Shown: piece after piece, positions 1 to 9,195 of the stretch | Position numbering within the stretch: the stretch's first letter is position 1 | Layout of the letters: every line of letters begins with the position of its first letter | NCBI GenBank assembly: GCA_003134815.1 | Contig: PLCO01000015.1 | Location: 195,973 to 259,972 of the forward strand | From: Acidobacteriaceae bacterium | GTDB taxonomy: Bacteria; Acidobacteriota; Terriglobia; Terriglobales; Acidobacteriaceae | Reading direction: 5' to 3' | DNA: 64,000 nucleotides | Program-made: the position numbers and the translations under genes | Notes under the pieces: model-generated | Told to the model about the DNA's origin: nothing | The model's input: the letters and a program-made list of their open reading frames with translations, nothing else | Databases searched by the model: none

Positions 1-1319
1 TCGCCGAAGTCGGAATCGTCGTGGAAGTCGGCGAGGTAGACGATGTTGATTCCCAGGCCGCGGAAGACTGGAACCCACGTGGGCATAAAGTCGGAGGTGC
101 CGCGGTCGCGGATCATCTCGTTGAATTCGAGATGGAAGTGGCCGGTGACGGTCTTGAAACCGGGAACCGGTTTGTAAGCGTCGTTGTGCGTGTACGCCAT
201 CACCTGCTGCTGTGTTTGGTGGGAGCCAGCGGCACTGAGGTAGTAGTAGACCGCCATGCGCTGCACCGTACCCGGAGGCGCGTTGTAGAGGGCGTAATTG
301 TAGATCTGCGAGCGCGCAACGCGGACGCGGTGATCCCACACCTCGTCCGAGACGCCCCGGGGCGCATAGCCTTCGCCGTGCTCGGGCTGCATCACACCGA
401 GAGAGAATGCGCTGTCGCTGTCCTTGCGGTAATAAACATAGCCCAGGTTGACCTCGTTCTCGCGCGCGAAAAAGAACTTGTGCGGTGGCGGAAAAATGGC
501 GAGCGAGCCCGCGCCGGCGTCGAGAATCTCAAGGCGATTACGGGCTTGGAGATCGACGGGCTGCTCGTTGACGTCGCCGCCGAACTCGTATTCTTGCCAT
601 TCCTGCGCATCGTCGCGCCACTCGAGCTTTGTGTCCGGACCGACGGAGAATCCCTTCAGGCCGGCCTTGTAGATGTACGCGACGTCGGGCGCGTCGGTTT
701 TGGCCAGCGCCTCCTGGCGGAGCAGGTTCGAGCCTTTGTAGGCAGTGAACTCAAGATCGCCGGAAAACAAGCCAAGGGTGAGGCCGTTGAAATCGACGCT
801 TACGCGGTCGCCGTCGCTCTTCACGCGGCATGAACTGGAACTGTAACTCACCGTCGCACGTTTCACCTCATCGGGTGTGCGGCCCGGACCGACAAGATGC
901 GAGTCATGGCCGGGAATCTCAAGCGGCGCATCCCAGAACACGTTCCACTTGTACTCGTTTTCGGCTTCGGGTGTGTCGGCGTGCAGCTTCTTCAGAATGT
1001 CGAGTTCGGTAGTGGAGATGCGCCGGCGGCCGGTGGTGACTTGAAAGTCCGGCGTCAGGTCCTTGCCGAGAACGATCCACGCTCCGCCGGGTTTGCGTGC
1101 GGCAAGCTCGGCGACAATCGGCTGGCCGTTGCGCAAGGCGAAACGCGCGCGGTTCTGCTGGCTTTGCTCACCCGGCCACGATACTTCAACGGAATCGCGG
1201 CCCGCCGTCGCGCTCACGCCTGCGATGCCTTTCCAATCCTGTAAATTGCAGCTCGTGGTCTGCGCGGCGGCCGCAGTGCCACAAAAAATGAATGCCCATG
1301 CCACGTGAACCAATCTCAT
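1..1319 (-). CDS. Secreted protein with PHP-like metal-binding motif, 3' end beyond window
   Basis: An open frame runs on the minus strand from an ATG at 1319 to the left edge without a stop (439 residues visible). It begins with a signal peptide (MRLVHVAWAFIFCGTAAAAQ, cleavage after the AAA stretch) and has GGAACCGGGAT upstream as a loose ribosome binding site. The body is rich in beta-strand-like alternation and has no family I can name. Near the visible end are HFHLEF and, 35 residues later, LADFHDD. The HxH plus DxH spacing resembles the start of PHP or CehA/McbA-type metallohydrolases, so a secreted metal-dependent hydrolase is possible. Its function is not established. The long plus-strand frame opposite it is a shadow. 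Confidence 0.7.
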   Translation of the reverse strand, partial: MRLVHVAWAFIFCGTAAAAQTTSCNLQDWKGIAGVSATAGRDSVEVSWPGEQSQQNRARFALRNGQPIVAELAARKPGGAWIVLGKDLTPDFQVTTGRRRISTTELDILKKLHADTPEAENEYKWNVFWDAPLEIPGHDSHLVGPGRTPDEVKRATVSYSSSSCRVKSDGDRVSVDFNGLTLGLFSGDLEFTAYKGSNLLRQEALAKTDAPDVAYIYKAGLKGFSVGPDTKLEWRDDAQEWQEYEFGGDVNEQPVDLQARNRLEILDAGAGSLAIFPPPHKFFFARENEVNLGYVYYRKDSDSAFSLGVMQPEHGEGYAPRGVSDEVWDHRVRVARSQIYNYALYNAPPGTVQRMAVYYYLSAAGSHQTQQQVMAYTHNDAYKPVPGFKTVTGHFHLEFNEMIRDRGTSDFMPTWVPVFRGLGINIVYLADFHDDSDFG

Positions 1320-1409
1320 AAATATCCCGGTTCCATTGCGGTTGGTCTTTCGCATTAGGTTGGCCGTCCGCACAGTGTGCGTGAGCGGACGAATTTGCGC
1401 GCGGGCAAA

Positions 1410-2582
1410 TTATACCCTTACGAAGATCTTCCTGCGGTAAAGCGCCCATACGGGCAAAAAGCAGACGGCCGCGTAGGAAGCGGAGAAGGCCAAAGCTCTC
1501 CATCCGGGATCACCGATGGATTCGAAAACGCGAGCGTAGATATAGCTGAGCGCATCCGTTCGCCGCGCCTCAAAAGTAACCGGGATGAGTGCGATGGCGG
1601 CGCCCATCAGTTCGCTGATCATATACGCGACGATGGCATTTGAGCCGAAGACGAGCCAGGGCCAGGCCTGAGCTTTACTCAAACCTGATTTACACCAGCC
1701 TCGCTGCTCCACGACCCAATAAACAAGCGCAAACAAAAGCAGCGACCATCCGGCTGCGACCAGCACGTAAGAACTGGTCCACATTTTCTTGTTGAGCGGT
1801 AGCCAGATCGACCAAAAATAACCCGACGCCAGGCACGCGGCTGCACCCGCAGCCAGGCCGAGCGTCTTCGTCCTCGCTGCACGATTGCTGGTAAGCCAAA
1901 GCGCGGCCAGGAGTCCGATAAGCGTGGTTCCAATGGCCGGAATGTCGCTGAGCAGCCCTTCGGGATCGCGTGTATCGTCAAGCGGCGCGTCTTCGTAAAG
2001 ATGTCCGGGCAAGAGTTGCCGGTCAACCCACGCGACGATGTTCTGGTCCTTATCGAGAAGGGGAATGTCGCGGCCTGGAACGCCCGCTCCCGGCACTGGA
2101 ACCCAGCGCACCAAAACCCAATAGCCGATAAGCACGCAAGCGAGAAGCGCGACCTTGGTCCAAATGCGGCGGTCCCATAGATAGAAGAGGCTCACGATCA
2201 GATAGCAGATGGCTATGCGCTGCAACACGCCATAGATGCGGAGGTGGTCGAGATGGAACCAGGGAAAGCCGTTGACGACAATGCCGCACAGGAACAAGAC
2301 AACCGCGCGCCGCAGCGAACGCCACGCAAGCTTGGCGCGCGATTCGCCGCGCCTGAGCCGCGTGTCGACGGAAAAGACGATGGACGCACCCACGATAAAG
2401 AGAAATGTGGGAAAGACGAGATCCGTGGCGGTGAATCCATTCCAATCGGCGTGGCGCATCTGGGTCCACGCGCCGTCGCCGCCAGTATTGTTCACCATGA
2501 TCATGAAAGCGATGGTGAGGCCGCGCAGGATGTCGAGCGAATGCAGACGCCGAGGCGCTGAATCAAACACAGGACCGGTCAT
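1410..2582 (-). CDS. NagX/HGSNAT-like multi-pass membrane acyltransferase
   Basis: The 390-residue product matches the DUF1624/DUF5009 family related to heparan-alpha-glucosaminide N-acetyltransferase. Its N-terminus shows the family signature SLDILRGLTIAFMIMVNN, followed by FPTFLFIVGASI and about ten hydrophobic segments. Characterised relatives move acetyl groups across the membrane onto amino sugars; bacterial members often sit in chitin or GlcNAc uptake loci, but no such genes are adjacent here. The ATG at 2582 is preferred over a GTG at 2615 because family members start just before the SLD motif. It points the same way as the secreted protein downstream (90-base gap), so co-transcription is possible. 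Confidence 0.85.
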   Translation of the reverse strand: MTGPVFDSAPRRLHSLDILRGLTIAFMIMVNNTGGDGAWTQMRHADWNGFTATDLVFPTFLFIVGASIVFSVDTRLRRGESRAKLAWRSLRRAVVLFLCGIVVNGFPWFHLDHLRIYGVLQRIAICYLIVSLFYLWDRRIWTKVALLACVLIGYWVLVRWVPVPGAGVPGRDIPLLDKDQNIVAWVDRQLLPGHLYEDAPLDDTRDPEGLLSDIPAIGTTLIGLLAALWLTSNRAARTKTLGLAAGAAACLASGYFWSIWLPLNKKMWTSSYVLVAAGWSLLLFALVYWVVEQRGWCKSGLSKAQAWPWLVFGSNAIVAYMISELMGAAIALIPVTFEARRTDALSYIYARVFESIGDPGWRALAFSASYAAVCFLPVWALYRRKIFVRV

Positions 2583-2921
2583 GGCGCCAAGGCTCTCCCT
2601 CAGAGCGGCTCCCACAATTCATCTGCCAATTCCCGCACCGTACCGGGTGGCTTTCTCTTAAGGAAAAAGTCACTTGTCGGTCCTGGTTTCCGTGCACAGC
2701 AATTGTGGGACCGCTGTAATTGCGAATGCACCTACGCTACGCGACCGGACGCGCTTTGGCCAAGATGAACGAGCTGATATTGGTGGACTATCGACGGCCG
2801 TGGGGCATGCGGGCTGAGGGAGACCCCGCCCGCAGCTTGTGACGCGCCGGCCCCTGCGCTGCTACACTCGCCCTTCGGGGATTTCTCAAGCTCTTTGCTT
2901 GCCCTCATCCGGAGGCTCTCC
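2583..2921. other. Divergent intergenic region
   Basis: This 339-base gap separates the minus-strand acyltransferase from the plus-strand OPT transporter and must carry both promoters. A TACACT hexamer at 2863-2868 could be the -10 box of the transporter gene, but no convincing -35 box is visible. GGAGG at 2911-2915 serves the GTG at 2922. The short frames inside have no protein-like character. Confidence 0.5.
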
Positions 2922-5114
2922 GTGGCCGACTTCCAGCCTTTCATTCCCGACGACCAACATCCGCCCGAGTTCACGCTTCGTGCGATCCTTCTTGGCTGCT
3001 TCTTCGGGCTTATCTTTGGGGCCGTTACTGTCTACGTGGGCTTGCGCGCTGGACTCACCGTGGCCGCTTCCATTCCCATTGCGGTCCTATCCATCAGCAT
3101 TCTTCGCGCCTTCGGCCGCGCCTCCATTCTTGAAAACAACATCGTTCAGACCACGGGCAACGCCGGGCAGTCGATTGCCTCGGGCGTGATCTTCACCTTG
3201 CCCGCACTTGTCTTTCTCGGATTCGATCTCGAGTACTCCCGAATCTTTGTGCTGGCGCTCATTGGCGGATGGCTCGGCGTCCTTTTCATGATTCCGCTGC
3301 GTCGACAGCTCATCGTGCAGGAACACGGCACCCTTCCCTATCCCGAGGGCACAGCATGCGCCGACGTGCTGATTGCGGGAGAAAGAGGCGGCTCGTTGGC
3401 AAGCCGCGTCTTTCTTGGCCTCGGCCTCGGCGGTTTGTACACCTTCTTGCAGAACAAATTTCTCTTCAGCGCCTGGCCCGGCTCACCGGAGTATCAGCCC
3501 GACTTTGGTCCTCAGCATGTGCTCAAAGGCGCGAGCATCAACGCCGACGCCACGTCGGAGTATCTGGGCGTGGGTTACATCATCGGTTCGCGAGTGGCCG
3601 GCATTATCTTCGCCGGTGGCGTCTTCTCATGGCTTGTCGTGATGCCGCTGATTTATTTCTTTGGTAAGGCGCTGCCCAGCCCCGTCTATCCCGGCCAAAC
3701 TCCGATCGCGCAGATGGGCCCCAGCGATCTTTGGGCCACCTACATCAAGCCCATGGGCGCAGGCGCAGTTGCTGCTGCCGGTCTGATCACCCTCATCAAG
3801 ACGCTGCCCACTATCTGGGGTGCGCTGACGGCCGGTGTGCGCACCATGCGCAAGGGCGCTGGAGCAACGCTGGCCAAACCCGCGCGCACCGAGGACGATC
3901 TTCCCATGTCCGTCGTTCTTATCGGCTCACTGCTCATCGTCGTCTGCATGTTTATCTTTCTCGAATTCAAGCCGGTCCCCGGCGCTTTTGTGGGCTGGGC
4001 AGCCAATCTTGCCGCATCGCTCCTTGTGGTTGTCTTCGGGTTTCTTTTTGTCACCGTCAGTTCGCGCATTGTTGGCCTGGTAGGGTCCTCGGCCAGTCCC
4101 GTCTCCGGAATGACCATAGCGACCCTGATGGCCACGGCGGCTATTTTTCTGGTGCAAGGCTGGACCGCACCTGCATTCGGCGCACTCGCCATCACGATTG
4201 GGGGTGTAGTCTGCATCGCTGCATCGAACTCCGGCGACACTTCGCAGGATCTGAAGACCGGCTACATTGTCGGCTCCACGCCTCGACTGCAACAGATCGC
4301 GCTGATGATCGGCGTGGTTGTCTCGACGCTTGTCATCGGATTCACGCTGAATCTTATGAACGTCGGCCTGCAGGAGTTTCACGCCGCCGCACAACCATGG
4401 AACATCAACGCTCCACACCCTGGCGTCTCCATTCAGTCCGATACCCACACGCTCCGCGATCAGATCCCCGTCATTGGCCCCGACGGCAAAACGACGACCA
4501 CTCACCAGAAATCCGAGTACGTTCTGCTGAACTCGATCGGGTCGACCGAGTTGCAGGACGGCAAGTATCTCTATTCGCCGGCTTCTGGACAAATTGAAGT
4601 GCATTGGATTCAGGGCATCGGATCGGCGAATGCGCCCGCGCCGCAAGCTCGCCTGATGGCCACGGTCATCAACGGAATTCTGAGCCGCAAGCTGCCGTGG
4701 GGACTGGTGTTGCTCGGCGTGTCGCTGGTGATCGCCGTTGAGTTGCTGGGCATTCGCTCACTTCCTTTTGCGGTCGGGGCTTATCTTCCCATCGGCACCA
4801 CTTTGCCCATCTTCTGCGGCGGCGTTATTCGCTGGCTGGTGGAGCGGGCAGCCGAGCGCGGGGGCGATTCCGATTCCTGCGCCAGCGAAGAAATTTCGCC
4901 GGGGTCACTCTTTGCATCGGGGCTCATCGCCGCCGGTGGCATCGCAGGCCTCATCGGCGTGGCACTGAAAGCCGTTGAAGCCACTTACTACGACAACCGC
5001 GACCTGCTGAACCTGCCGCACACCTTCCTCGATCGCGATTGGGTCTCGGTGCTGGCCTTCGCAATGCTGGCGTATTCGCTGTATTTCTTTGCACGCAAGC
5101 CGCTGAAGAAGTAG
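2922..5114 (+). CDS. OPT family oligopeptide transporter
   Basis: A 730-residue polytopic membrane protein of the OPT family (proton-coupled uptake of oligopeptides or metal chelates). Typical elements are GAVTVYVGLRAGLTVAASIP near residue 30, the ENNIVQTTGNAGQSIASG motif near residue 70, and YPEGTACADVL near residue 145. About 14-16 membrane segments are visible, with a hydrophilic loop near residues 490-560. I chose the GTG at 2922 because GGAGG lies 6 bases upstream; a TTG at 2895 lacks such a site. It stands alone and converges with the antitoxin gene 20 bases downstream. The substrate cannot be read from sequence; peptides are the default for bacterial members. Confidence 0.93.
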   Translation: MADFQPFIPDDQHPPEFTLRAILLGCFFGLIFGAVTVYVGLRAGLTVAASIPIAVLSISILRAFGRASILENNIVQTTGNAGQSIASGVIFTLPALVFLGFDLEYSRIFVLALIGGWLGVLFMIPLRRQLIVQEHGTLPYPEGTACADVLIAGERGGSLASRVFLGLGLGGLYTFLQNKFLFSAWPGSPEYQPDFGPQHVLKGASINADATSEYLGVGYIIGSRVAGIIFAGGVFSWLVVMPLIYFFGKALPSPVYPGQTPIAQMGPSDLWATYIKPMGAGAVAAAGLITLIKTLPTIWGALTAGVRTMRKGAGATLAKPARTEDDLPMSVVLIGSLLIVVCMFIFLEFKPVPGAFVGWAANLAASLLVVVFGFLFVTVSSRIVGLVGSSASPVSGMTIATLMATAAIFLVQGWTAPAFGALAITIGGVVCIAASNSGDTSQDLKTGYIVGSTPRLQQIALMIGVVVSTLVIGFTLNLMNVGLQEFHAAAQPWNINAPHPGVSIQSDTHTLRDQIPVIGPDGKTTTTHQKSEYVLLNSIGSTELQDGKYLYSPASGQIEVHWIQGIGSANAPAPQARLMATVINGILSRKLPWGLVLLGVSLVIAVELLGIRSLPFAVGAYLPIGTTLPIFCGGVIRWLVERAAERGGDSDSCASEEISPGSLFASGLIAAGGIAGLIGVALKAVEATYYDNRDLLNLPHTFLDRDWVSVLAFAMLAYSLYFFARKPLKK

Positions 5115-5134
5115 GCGCTAAGCCTGCACCGCAG

Positions 5135-5467
5135 TCAGGCCACAAGCGAGACTTCGCCTTGCCGCCCGCGCGCCGGTTTCACGCTGATTTCCACGTCCTG
5201 ACCGAGAGCGGTGAGGAATTTCATCAGGCGCTCGACCGAGAAAGAGCCGGCGCGGTTGCGCATCAACGCCGATACGTGTGGCTGCTTGATGCCCAGAACC
5301 TTTCCCGCTTCGGCTTGCGTAAGGTCACGCTTCCGAATGAGACGGTAAATTTCAAGCGTGAGCCTAGCCTTCAAAAGTTCCTGTTCAGGGCGAGGAAGGC
5401 CCAGATCGGCGAATACGTTCCCGCTGCTCTTTGCTGCCTTGACCGTGTTTTTCGCTTTTGTGGTCAT
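5135..5467 (-). CDS. higA: XRE-family antitoxin, HigA-like
   Basis: A 110-residue protein with a helix-turn-helix of the XRE type in its second half: DLTQAEAGKVLGIKQPHVSALMRN, then FSVERLMKFLTALGQDVEI. The Lys/Ala-rich N-terminus leads into the phage-associated HigA-type domain. The ATG at 5467 lies one base after the stop of the toxin gene, giving the toxin-first order of HigBA modules. It is expected to neutralise the toxin and to bind the palindrome at 5833-5858 to repress the pair. The longer open frame upstream of 5467 overlaps the toxin and is not used. Confidence 0.85.
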   Translation of the reverse strand: MTTKAKNTVKAAKSSGNVFADLGLPRPEQELLKARLTLEIYRLIRKRDLTQAEAGKVLGIKQPHVSALMRNRAGSFSVERLMKFLTALGQDVEISVKPARGRQGEVSLVA

Positions 5468-5468
5468 G

Positions 5469-5831
5469 TCAGTTTTGCCTTTCTCTGTGCAATCGCCCAG
5501 CTTCGGCCAGCCGTTGCTTAATGAGATCCAGATCTTGCCTCGGCGTCGCAATGCCGCGCTTCGACTTCTTTTGAAATGCGTGCAGCACATAAAGCGCCTC
5601 TGCGTACCGAACCGTGTACACGGCGCGCCACGAACCACCCTCATCCTTGGCGACAATCTCAAGCACCGAAGCTCCGCCAAAGCCTTTTAGGGCTTTCGCA
5701 GCCGGATCGGTTTCGCCCTGTTGCGCGGCATACAAGGCCAGGCCCATCTCGCGCCGGATGCCCCGGGGAAATGCTCGCAGGTCCCTCCGGCTGGAGCCGA
5801 GCCAAACGAGTGGGCGCGCTGATTCGTTCAC
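5469..5831 (-). CDS. higB: Gp49/HigB-like toxin of the RelE superfamily
   Basis: A 120-residue protein matching the phage-derived Gp49-like/HigB family of ribosome-associated mRNA interferases: FPRGIRREMGLALYAAQQGE, then VLEIVAKDEGGSWRAVYTVRYAEALYVLHAFQKKSKRGI. The conserved basic YTVRY and FQKKS elements are where RelE-type toxins place catalytic and substrate-binding residues. It starts at GTG 5831, immediately downstream of a palindrome overlapping a promoter. The antitoxin follows after one base. Chromosomal type II modules of this kind are common; no physiological target can be inferred. Confidence 0.85.
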   Translation of the reverse strand: MNESARPLVWLGSSRRDLRAFPRGIRREMGLALYAAQQGETDPAAKALKGFGGASVLEIVAKDEGGSWRAVYTVRYAEALYVLHAFQKKSKRGIATPRQDLDLIKQRLAEAGRLHRERQN

Positions 5832-5832
5832 A

Positions 5833-5868
5833 TATACAAAAATACGTCTATTTGTATACAGCCGTCAA
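5833..5868 (-). promoter_or_regulatory. higBA promoter with overlapping palindromic operator
   Basis: Read on the minus strand, TTGACG (5868-5863) and TATTTT (5844-5839) are spaced by 18 bases, a reasonable -35/-10 pair just upstream of the toxin start. TATACAAA (5833-5840) and TTTGTATA (5851-5858) form a perfect 8-base inverted repeat with a 10-base spacer that covers the -10 box. This is the layout expected for autorepression by the HigA-like protein; binding itself is inferred. Confidence 0.6.
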
Positions 5869-5965
5869 ACGCACCGCCTCTCAGATGCGCCAATTCCCCT
5901 CCGCTACAATAGTGAGAACCGCCCGCAAGTGAAGAAGCCTCGCTCCTCGGGCGCCTCATACCATC

Positions 5966-7489
5966 ATGCTGACCGAAAATCTCTCTGAAGCCCTTACTTT
6001 CGACGATGTGCTGCTGGTGCCCGCCTTCAGCGACGTTGTGCCGATGCAGGTGAGTACGCAAACGCATTTGACGCGCAACATCACGCTGAACACGCCGCTG
6101 CTCTCCTCGGCCATGGACACTGTGACGGAGTCGCGCATGGCCATCGCCATGGCGCAGCAAGGCGGCATCGGCATCGTGCACCGCAATCTCTCCATCGCCG
6201 ACCAGGCGGGCGAGATCGACAAAGTGAAGCGCTCGGAGAGCGGCATGATCGTCGATCCGGTGACCATTGGCCCGGAGAAACTGATCGGCGACGCGCTCGA
6301 CGTGATGCGGCGCTACCGCATCAGCGGCGTGCCGGTGACGCAGGGCAGGAAGCTGGTGGGCATCCTCACCAATCGCGATCTGCGCTTCGAGACGCGCACC
6401 GATATTCCCGTGGGCGACGTGATGACCAGGGAACACTTGATTACTGTGCCTGTGGGCACCACGCTCGAAGAGGCGGAGCTGATCCTGCACAAGCACCGCG
6501 TAGAAAAACTGCTGGTGGTGAACGACCGCTATGAGTTGATGGGCCTGATTACCGTCAAGGACATCCAGAAAAAACTGAAGTATCCCAACGCCAGCAAGGA
6601 CGATCAGGGCCGGCTGCGCGTAGGCGGTGCGATTGGCGCAACGGGCGATTTTCTTGAGCGGGCTGCGGAACTGGTGCGCAACCGCGCTGACGCGCTGGCT
6701 ATCGACTCGGCACATGGTCACTCCTCGCGCGTGATCGAAGCGGTGCGTGACGTGAAAAAGCGCTTTCCCGATGTTGCATTGCTGGCCGGTAATGTGGCCA
6801 CGTACGAGGGCGCAATGGCGCTGATCGACGCTGGTGCTGACGCAATCAAAGTAGGCATTGGGCCCGGCTCCATCTGCACGACGCGCATGGTTACCGGCGC
6901 GGGCATGCCGCAGATTACAGCTATCGCCGAGGCTTATCGCGCGGCGAGCAAGCATGGAATTCCGGTGATCGCCGACGGCGGCATCAAGTACTCGGGCGAG
7001 GTGACCAAGGCCATTGCTGCAGGCGCCAGCTCGGTGATGATCGGCTCGCTCTTTGCCGGTGTCGATGAGAGCCCGGGCGAGACCATCCTCTACCAGGGGC
7101 GCAGCTTCAAGAGCTATCGCGGAATGGGCTCGCTGACAGCAATGAGCCAGGGTTCAGGCGAACGCTATTTTCAAGGGTCGGCCGATATGGCCGTTGCGGA
7201 AAGCGGACCCGCCGACGTGGTGCAGCGTGAGCGCGCCAATGAAAATCGCCTGGCCAAGTTTGTTCCCGAAGGAATTGAGGGCCGGGTGCCCTATCGCGGG
7301 CCGCTGGAGGCGATGGTCTTTCAACTTGTTGGCGGTTTGCGCTCCGGCATGGGCTACCTGGGGTGCGCAAACATCGCGGAGTTGCAGCAGAAGGCAAAGT
7401 TTGTGCGCATCTCCGGCGCCGGCCTGCGCGAAAGTCACGTGCATGATGTGATCATCACGCGCGAGGCGCCCAACTATCATGTCGAATAG
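5966..7489 (+). CDS. guaB: Inosine-5'-monophosphate dehydrogenase
   Basis: The 507-residue product catalyses the NAD-dependent oxidation of IMP to XMP, the committed step of GMP synthesis in the cytoplasm. The (beta/alpha)8 barrel starts at [12 protein letters not shown]. Two CBS domains are inserted at about residues 95-205 ([16 protein letters not shown]). The catalytic loop GPGSICTTR contains the active-site Cys, and the flap carries YRGMGSL. Length and domain order are those of bacterial IMPDH. A TACAAT at 5905-5910 is a plausible -10 box. The last 11 bases overlap the VanZ-like gene, so the two are probably co-transcribed. Confidence 0.98.
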   Translation: MLTENLSEALTFDDVLLVPAFSDVVPMQVSTQTHLTRNITLNTPLLSSAMDTVTESRMAIAMAQQGGIGIVHRNLSIADQAGEIDKVKRSESGMIVDPVTIGPEKLIGDALDVMRRYRISGVPVTQGRKLVGILTNRDLRFETRTDIPVGDVMTREHLITVPVGTTLEEAELILHKHRVEKLLVVNDRYELMGLITVKDIQKKLKYPNASKDDQGRLRVGGAIGATGDFLERAAELVRNRADALAIDSAHGHSSRVIEAVRDVKKRFPDVALLAGNVATYEGAMALIDAGADAIKVGIGPGSICTTRMVTGAGMPQITAIAEAYRAASKHGIPVIADGGIKYSGEVTKAIAAGASSVMIGSLFAGVDESPGETILYQGRSFKSYRGMGSLTAMSQGSGERYFQGSADMAVAESGPADVVQRERANENRLAKFVPEGIEGRVPYRGPLEAMVFQLVGGLRSGMGYLGCANIAELQQKAKFVRISGAGLRESHVHDVIITREAPNYHVE

Positions 7490-7961
7490 CCGCGGGCGCG
7501 GCCTCGGATTTTGGATTGGCGCATGGTGTCCTGTAGCGGCGGGAATCGCGATCATCGCGATGGAGTCGACAAGGTTTTTCGGCGCCGACAAAACATCTGG
7601 CCCGCTGCGCTGGGTCTTTCAGGCGATCTTCGGACCGGTTGGCGATTCCAGTTGGGTTTCGATTCACCACTACATTCGCAAGTCCGGCCATTTTCTCGGC
7701 TATGGCGCTTTGGGGCTGGCATGGTTGCGCGCCTGGTGGCTGAGTTTGCCTCGCTACAGGTTTCTCTTCGATGCCGAGTTGGCGCTCGCCGGCACAGCGC
7801 TGGTGGCCAGTTGGGATGAATGGCACCAGACCTTCCTGCCCAACCGCACCGGTTCACCGTGGGATGTCTTGCTCGATTGCTGCGGCGCTCTGTCTATGCA
7901 GTGGGTCGCATTCCTTTATCTTCGGCTGCGGCGGCCTGCAATTCTGCATGATCGGAGCTAA
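7479..7961 (+). CDS. VanZ-like membrane protein
   Basis: A 160-residue membrane protein with four hydrophobic segments and the VanZ-family pattern: the conserved [19 protein letters not shown] in the middle and [27 protein letters not shown] near the end. VanZ gives low-level teicoplanin resistance in enterococci, but most family members have no known role. It overlaps the 3' end of guaB by 11 bases. It is the last chromosomal-type gene before the mobile-element remnants begin at about 8029. Confidence 0.85.
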   Translation: MSNSRGRGLGFWIGAWCPVAAGIAIIAMESTRFFGADKTSGPLRWVFQAIFGPVGDSSWVSIHHYIRKSGHFLGYGALGLAWLRAWWLSLPRYRFLFDAELALAGTALVASWDEWHQTFLPNRTGSPWDVLLDCCGALSMQWVAFLYLRLRRPAILHDRS

Positions 7962-8028
7962 AAAATCCAACCGCCTTCGGGGTGCCCCTAGTCACCAGCG
8001 AATGAATTGTAAACGGTCATAGTTGGTT

Positions 8029-8138
8029 TTATGCGGTGAACTGCATAATGCTCATTATGTGGAGGGCGTGATTATGCTGAGTTTCTTCGCGAATCACGCG
8101 TAGATACATCTCTCAGAGACCCAACTGCTCCGCATAAT
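8029..8138. repeat. Left cluster of ATTATGCGGAG-type inverted motifs
   Basis: Five related motifs lie within 110 bases in alternating orientation: TTATGCGG at 8029, CTGCATAATG at 8041, CATTATGTGGAG at 8053, ATTATGCTGAGT at 8071 and CTCCGCATAAT at 8128. Such arrays are the usual form of tyrosine-recombinase binding sites at element ends. Recombinase remnants follow immediately, and the same motifs recur at 23513-23599, so I read this as the left end of an integrated element. The assignment is inference. Confidence 0.5.
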
Positions 8139-8140
8139 CC

Positions 8141-8169
8141 CATGCTGCGAGCGGAGAGCCCGCAGCATG
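8141..8169. repeat. 9-base perfect inverted repeat downstream of integrase
   Basis: CATGCTGCG (8141-8149) and CGCAGCATG (8161-8169) are perfect inverted copies around an 11-base loop. They sit between the motif cluster and the 3' end of the minus-strand recombinase. The repeat could be a transcription-ending hairpin or part of the element terminus; no T-run follows on either strand. Confidence 0.4.
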
Positions 8170-8209
8170 GTCGATATTCCCGCCGTGAAATGCTAAGCGG
8201 AGTCTACGG

Positions 8210-9195
8210 TTATCCCTGGAGAGATGCGATCAGCGCGTCGGGAGCCTTGAATCTCCCGCGACGCAGACTTGGCGGGAGAACTGCCTCCATCGCTTCAAGC
8301 TTTTCGGACGGATCGACGCGGAGGTATATCTCGGTTGTGCGCATGTCGCTGTGCCCCAGCCATAGCGCCACCTTCCGAACATCGCGAGTGGCTTGAAGCA
8401 TAATCACAGCGCAACTATGCCTGAGTTGGTGTGGCGAGACAGAACGCCCCTTGAGGTCGGGAAGCTTCTCTGCCGCGGCCCGGACGTGCTTCTCCAAAAC
8501 ATATTCGAATCCTGCCCGCGTCATGGGATCACCAGCAGCATTCACGAATAGCTCCGGAGTGCGGATGGGACCACGGACAGCGAGCCACGTTCGCAGATCG
8601 GTGGCAGTTGCCTTCCACAGCGGGAGGCATCGCTCCCTCCTACCTTTTCCGCACACTCGAATGCTTGGGGATGACGCAAGGAAAGCCCTTCAAGTGGCAG
8701 TTCCACCAACTCAAACACTCGAAGGCCGCAAGCGAAACAAAGATGCAGCATTGCTCTGTCTCGGATTCCTAAGCGGGTCGCGAGTTTTGGTGCGTCCAGG
8801 ATCGCCCGCATCTGTTTCATCGTAAGGTGTTGAACCAGGGCCTGATCATGTCGCTTTGTTGGGATAGCGCGAATCTGATGTATCTGTTCGAGTGAAGAGG
8901 GCACGCGCAATTCGACGTATCGCATGAAGGCCTTGATTGCCGCTAGACGCGCGTTGCGGGTGACGGAGGCGTTTGAACGGGCCTTCTCGATATGTCGCAG
9001 GAAGTCGAGCACCAGTTTCGCGGTGATGTGCTCTATGCACAATTGAGATGGTCTCATTTCCAGGCGGCCAGAGGCGAATTCAAACAGCAGGCGGAACGCG
9101 TGAGCATACGTTTCGCAGGTGTTGGGACTGTAACCGCGCTCGATCGGCATGTGCTCTCGCAGAAAGGCGGTGATGAGGGGCGCGATGGGTGTCAT
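8210..9195 (-). pseudogene. Tyrosine recombinase (trio third-gene type), frameshifted
   Basis: A phage-integrase-family site-specific recombinase is split over two frames. The N-terminal part (9195 to about 8670) has the SAM-like core-binding domain and CGLRVFELVELPL with the first catalytic Arg. The C-terminal part (about 8672 to 8210) has GKGRRERCLPL, HQLRHSCA (H-x-x-R), LGHSDMRTTEIYL and the Tyr nucleophile. Adding one C to the C4 run at 8667-8670 restores one frame of about 328 residues with every catalytic residue present. It is therefore either a very recent pseudogene or a sequencing error. Its ATG overlaps the TGA of the recombinase remnant upstream, the ATGA junction typical of tandem recombinase operons. 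Confidence 0.8.

Noticed and set aside
21..833. 270-codon open frame on the plus strand
   Set aside because: It is the antisense shadow of the minus-strand secreted-protein gene, which has a signal peptide and coherent composition; the plus frame has none.
5828..6955. 375-codon minus-strand frame opposite guaB
   Set aside because: His- and Arg-rich antisense product with no domain; guaB on the plus strand is unmistakable.
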